A stretch of DNA of 23,887 nt, taken from Hirudo medicinalis. Its lineage: Eukaryota > Annelida > Clitellata > Hirudinida > Hirudinidae. The position numbers and the translations under genes were made by a program. The notes below the pieces were generated by a model. The model saw only the letters and a program-made list of their open reading frames with translations, was not told the DNA's origin and ran no database searches. Numbering within the stretch: position 1 is the first letter of the stretch; each line of letters begins with the position of its first letter. This document shows, piece after piece, positions 19,469 to 23,887 of this stretch. The stretch lies in NCBI GenBank assembly GCA_011800805.1, contig MPNW01000810.1, positions 4,673 to 28,559 of the forward strand, given 5' to 3'.

Positions 19469-21421
19469 CTAAAGTCTGTGAGGAATTGCATCAAATCTCG
19501 AACAAATAAGTTGAAATGATGGGATTTCCCAATGGCCACACTGACATCTTTCTCCTGAGCATTGAAAAGAAAAATCAAATGTTGCAATGTAAAATATATA
19601 TTTATAACATGATGTGAACATGTAGGAAGTATTCATATGTTTGAAATGCACATCAATTATGAAATATCTGTTAATGTCTTTGTCTTCATAAAGTACTCAT
19701 AATGGACTAACCAATCCAGTTAAATGATCCGAGTTTTGAATTGCAATCAGGACATGCTATCTAAAAACCAATAAAATGAGCAACCAGAAAGAAATCTAAA
19801 AACTGCATAAAAAATTGGCACAATCAAGTTCATTTTAACCATAATATCAACAAATAGTCTCATAAGGTCTCAGAAGAAATAATTGAGTTGAGACAATAAT
19901 GCAATACAATAAAATAAAGCTGACTGAGAGAACAGCACAACATAACTAGTATTATAAGTTAGTTAATACATACAATTATTATAAATATATAACAATAAAT
20001 ATATTTTGAATGGAAAGAACTATAAACAAAATTGCATTTAGTTTTGATGATAACACAAGACTGTAAATATGTGCAAATATATGCAAATGTTAATGCATCT
20101 TAGCATTACCAGCATGTAGAACAAACTTATAGATAATGAAGATCTAAAAGCCTACTCACCTTTCCTGAAGTTTTCAATATTAAATCTTTCATCCAAACAA
20201 GTGGTTCTATGAAGTAAGTCTGGTTGCATTTTTTTGCACTTTTTGGGACATGTGAAATGATATTAGGTTGCCCAAATAAAGAATTCCTGCAAATATTAAT
20301 CAGAAGCATNTTGCACTTTTTGGGACATGTGAAATGATATTAGGTTGCCCAAATAAAGAATTCCTGCAAATATTAATCAGAAGCATTTAAAATAATTTAA
20401 CTCTACCTCAAATAATTTCATGTCAATAATCATTACCGGCACTTTTTACATTTATATAAAGTAAATCCTGATTCATTTGATGATGGAGATTCTGTAAGGC
20501 AACCTTCAGGTATGCTTTCCAGTGATTGTGCTGAATGCATTTATTTAAGTATTAAACACTTAATAACATACATCAATCAATAACAATATATTAACCAACC
20601 CATTTGAAACTGTTCTGAAATCAATTTCAATTGATAATGCTTAAAAATTTGACTATTATGATCAACAGAATTCCCCATTTCTTCAAAAAGTTTAAGCTGT
20701 TTCATGAACCCTTCATTGGGACTAATTAAAATAATTGTCTTTTGTTAAGAGAACAATCACAAGAACTGGTTAACAAAATTAAAAATTAAAAATCAAATTT
20801 ATAAGCATTTGTTCAAGTCCAAAAAACAAATGCTGTCAATGAATCGAATTGAAGCTAAAAAAACAAACAAATATAACAAAAGAGTAAGAATTTACCATAA
20901 TGCAGGTCTTTTTTCTTTGGCATATTTCAGTGCATCTGAAACATTCATGCTTAAATGTCGCATCAGATATGCAACAACAACTGTCCCACTTCTAGACTGG
21001 CCTGCAAAACTAACCAAAAAATAGATCAAAAAACTGTTAAACAATCCCCTAGTTTTAAAAGAAAAATACTAACCAGTGAACCAACACAGCTCCAGATCGC
21101 CTGCCTTCATCAATAAAATCAAGGCATTCAGGTATCTGATTTAATAGATCACAACTCTCCATGTCAAGACATTGAACATAATGATATTTCAATCCTTCTC
21201 TTGCACTCTTAGGAAGTGGTTTCCTAAAATATTGTGGTAATTTAGGTTTTATTTATACTTCTAATTCAAAATTTGAAAGTAGGTGAGCATATTCAGCAAT
21301 GCTGCAAAATTTTCACTAACGAATCAATGGTGAGAACATGAGTGATTTTTAAAATCTCTCTATGGATGTTATAGGCATCATTTAAGTCTCCCACATACAA
21401 ATTTTCACAAATGCAGTCCAT
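19469..21421 (-). CDS. DUSP12: DUSP12/YVH1 dual-specificity phosphatase, eight exons
   Basis: Exons: 21421-21321, 21223-21074, 21009-20896, 20721-20600, 20530-20437, 20286-20160, 19760-19712, 19554-19469; phases agree at every junction, 280 residues. YVH1/DUSP12 couples an atypical phosphatase to a C-terminal zinc domain acting in 60S ribosome maturation. The start MDCICENLYVGDLNDA has an in-frame TAA 12 nt upstream. Asp54 (CLDMES) is the likely general acid. The P-loop HCFAGQSRSGT (Cys84, Arg90) spans an exon junction. CPNEGFMKQLKLFEEMG ends the phosphatase fold. The zinc domain has YKCKKCR, YFIEPLVWM (human YFIEPVQWM), CPDC and GERCQCGHWEIPSFQ (human GEQCSCGRWITPAFQ). Exon 6 is partly duplicated by an assembly join at 20310. 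Poly(A) signal AATAAA at 19435-19440. It diverges from SF3B3. Confidence 0.93.
20234..20386. repeat. Perfect 76-bp duplicate around a single N
   Basis: 20234-20309 is identical to 20311-20386, with one N at 20310. The copy repeats the 5' part of DUSP12 exon 6 and its acceptor. Immediate adjacency, perfect identity and the single N point to an unmerged contig overlap and not to a biological duplication. Confidence 0.9.
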
Positions 21422-22059
21422 CTTTTCCAGTTTTTATAGACTGAAAGGCAATATCGACAGCAGCAAAAATTCAAAAAATAGAAACTAAGATTATAAACAA
21501 TAACAATAAGACCCGTCTCACTATAGTAATCGCACCTAAATATCAATATGGACAATAGTAAACAATAATAAACCACGCCCCCATGTTATAATAATAAAGT
21601 ATGTAAATAATGAATTAAAATTTTAAAAAAATAATTTCAATTCAAAACGCTGTATATGCTGTGTAATTAACAAAAGCAATTAATGAAAGTTTACATTATA
21701 TATAGATGATATATCTGAACCATTTTAAGGTAATAAATATTGCTTTGCTTAAGCATTCAAATTAGTTTTACAAATCGCAAATTTAAATGTTTAAACATTT
21801 AAAATATTTTTAATTTAATATATTTAAGCTTAATAAATAAATTAAGGTTATAATAAAAATTAAGGTTAATAAATAAATAATTAAATGCCTATAAAAATTG
21901 TCTGTAATTAAATTTTAAAAATCTATTATGTTTAATTAAATAATTTATAATATTTGTAATCTTTTATTTTGCAAGAGAAACGAACTGATTATTGATTGAA
22001 AACATATATTAATTCCCATTTCAACAAAAGATAAGAGCAACTTCATCTAAATTGCAGAA
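21422..22059. promoter_or_regulatory. Divergent DUSP12/SF3B3 promoter region
   Basis: 638 bp of very AT-rich DNA between two divergently read start codons. It presumably carries both promoters. No coding frame is credible and no specific motif was recognised. An acceptor-like TTGCAG ends two bases before the SF3B3 ATG, so a 5' UTR intron is possible. Confidence 0.5.
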
Positions 22060-23887
22060 ATGTATCTTTATAACTTAAATCTCTCAAAAGCCACAGACAT
22101 TACACATGCCATACATGGTAACTTTTCTGGCGCAAAGCAACAAGAAATTGTTATTGCAAAAGGAAAAAGTCTCGGAATATTAAGAGTCGATCCAAACAGC
22201 GGAAAGATCCATTCTCTGTTTGCTGAAGAAGTTTNGCCATACATGGTAACTTTTCTGGCGCAAAGCAACAAGAAATTGTTATTGCAAAAGGAAAAAGTCT
22301 CGGAATATTAAGAGTCGATCCAAACAGCGGAAAGATCCATTCTCTGTTTGCTGAAGAAGTTTTTGGAACAATTAGATGTCTCATGCCATTTCGTCTAACA
22401 GGAAGCAACAAAGACTATATAGTCGTCGGAAGTGACGCAGGCAAGATTGTTATCTTAGAATATGTTCCTGGAAAGAATGCTTTTGTTTCTGTTCAACAAG
22501 AAACATTTGGAAGAAGTGGTTGCAGGAGGACTGTTCCAGGCCAATATCTTGCCATGGACCCGAAAGGAAGAGCCGTCATGATTGCCGCTACTGATAAGCA
22601 GAAGCTGGGGTACATTCTTAATCGAGATGCAAAAGCTCGTCTGACCATTAGTTCCCCTTTGGAGGCTCACAGGAACAATACCATACTCTTCGACATTGTC
22701 GGCGTCGATGTCGGATTTGAGAACCCAACTTTTGCATGTTTGGAATTTGACTATGAAGACGCAGACCAAGATCACACAGGTGAAGTTGCCAGAAAGCACA
22801 AGCAGGTGCTGACTTATTATGAACTGAATCTCAGTGTCAACCATATGGTGAGGAAGTACTCTGAACCAATTGAGGAACCGGCCCACATGCTCGTCACAGT
22901 TCCCGGTGGAACCGATGAAGGCTTTAACCCTAGCGGAGTGCTCATTTTTTCTGAGAATTACGTTACTTACAAGAGTCCAGGAGACCAACCCGATATTAGA
23001 TGCCCCATTCCTAGGAGAAGGAATGACTTGGATGATCCCGATAGGAGCATAATATTTCATTGCAGTGCCACTCATAAAACCAAGAATACGTTTTTCTTCT
23101 TGGCACAGACTGACAAGGGAGATATTTTCAAAATAACTTTGAAAATTGTTAAACCTACCGTGACAGAAATTAGGCTCAAGTACTTCGATACAGTACCCTC
23201 TGCCACGTCCATGTGTATCTTGAATACTGGATTCTTGTTTTGTGCTTCTGACTATGGAAATCACCATTTGTACCAAATCGCCAGACTTGGAGACAATGAC
23301 GATGAGCCAGAGTTTAGTTCTGCAATGCCTTTAGAAGAAGGAGATACATTTTTCTTTGTTCCGAGATCACTAATGAACCTGGTGCTTGTGGATGAAATTC
23401 TCAGCTTATACCCCATCTTGGGATGTCAGATTGGCAACTTGGCCAATGAAGACACCCCTCAATTATATGTTGCTTGCGGTGCTGGGCCAAGGTCTACACT
23501 AAGAATGCTGAAGCATGGCCTTGAAGTAATAGAGTTGGCGCTGACAGAACTTCCCGCTAATCCAAATGGTGTGTGGACTCTCAAGAAAAGAGTGGCTGAT
23601 GAATATGATTCATACATTGTGGTTTCCTTTTTCAATGCCACTCTTGTCTTTTCTATTGGAGAAACTATTGAGGAATTTACCAATTCAGGTATACTTGGAA
23701 CTAGTCCCACTCTGTCGTGCTCCCAGCTTGACGATGATGCACTTGTTCAAGTGTATCCAGAGGGCATTCGAAACATAAAATCAGACAAAAGGGTAAATGA
23801 TTGGAAGGCCCCTAATAAGAAGGTTATAATGAAATGTGCTGTTAACCAAAGACAGCTGGTGATTGCATTGGCTGGAGGAGAACTTAT
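22060..23887 (+). CDS. SF3B3: SF3B3 splicing factor, N-terminal half (truncated by window)
   Basis: SF3B3 (SF3b130) is the beta-propeller scaffold of the SF3b complex in U2 snRNP, which recognises the branch point. About 566 of the roughly 1,217 residues expected are present, with no intron. Identity to human is high: MYLYNLNLSKATDITHAIHG at the start (human MFLYNLTLQRATGISFAIHG), VVGSDAGKIVILEY, ETFGRSGCRRTVPGQYLAMD, RLTISSPLEAH, DQPDIRCPIPRRRNDLDDPD, LANEDTPQLYVACG, DDALVQVYPEGIR and CAVNQRQLVIALAGGEL at the window edge. The frame is interrupted at 22235 only by a one-N join with a 127-bp duplicate; removing one copy restores EEVFGTIRCLMPF. The gene itself therefore looks intact. It continues beyond the window. 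Confidence 0.97.
22108..22362. repeat. Perfect 127-bp duplicate around a single N
   Basis: 22108-22234 equals 22236-22362, with N at 22235. The 128-bp offset shifts the SF3B3 frame by two bases. The most likely cause is two contig ends sharing a 127-base overlap that was joined without merging; 127 is a common assembly k-mer size (inference). Confidence 0.93.

Noticed and set aside
22108..22362. True tandem duplication inside SF3B3
   Set aside because: Perfect identity with exactly one N between copies, and a frame break in an otherwise intact conserved gene, point to an assembly artefact.
1..23887. CRISPR arrays, rRNA or intact tRNA genes
   Set aside because: None seen; the regular repeats are microsatellites or protein-coding CPPP units, and the only tRNA-like motif is a collapsed fragment near 18590.

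Overview
The window is animal nuclear DNA: AT-rich, with genes split by short GT-AG introns and long gene-poor stretches of microsatellites and decayed transposons. The gene set (TAF6, ZNHIT2, NCBP2AS2, DUSP12, SF3B3 homologues) is metazoan. I cannot place the species; compact introns and low GC suggest an invertebrate.

Layout. 1-1560 is a dense cluster of microsatellites. 1560-3150 holds a LINE scrap, one orphan exon-like reading frame and an AT repeat. 3151-12527 contains three direct-orientation paralogues of transcription factor TAF6 (here TAF6-A, -B, -C), all sharing a phase-0 intron at the same place. Between B and C, on the opposite strand, lies a three-exon gene for a cysteine/proline repeat protein. 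TAF6-A is strongly diverged, TAF6-B appears frameshifted near its C-terminus, and TAF6-C carries a one-base frameshift in the middle.

12528-15539 is a transposon-relic zone: a probable solo LTR with a 4-bp target duplication, a palindromic MITE-like element and an inverted copy of a LINE tail. 15540-17160 (minus strand) is a tight gene pair: a three-exon NCBP2AS2 homologue whose stop lies 35 nt before the ATG of an intronless ZNHIT2 homologue. 17822-18218 is a non-autonomous hAT-type element and 18351-19347 a dead L2/CR1-like reverse transcriptase with a small nested insertion. 19469-21421 (minus) is an eight-exon DUSP12/YVH1 homologue, and 22060 to the window end (plus) is the first half of SF3B3, divergent from DUSP12 across 638 bp.

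Three single N bases occur. Two are flanked by perfect duplicates (76 bp in DUSP12, 127 bp in SF3B3) and look like unmerged contig overlaps; the one in SF3B3 breaks the frame artificially.

How the genes relate: SF3B3 (U2 snRNP/SF3b) and ZNHIT2 (R2TP-linked U5 snRNP assembly) are both splicing related, but nothing shows a shared pathway locally. The most unusual content is the TAF6 triplet with its embedded Cys/Pro protein gene, and the NCBP2AS2-ZNHIT2 pair, which looks like a dicistronic or trans-spliced unit.
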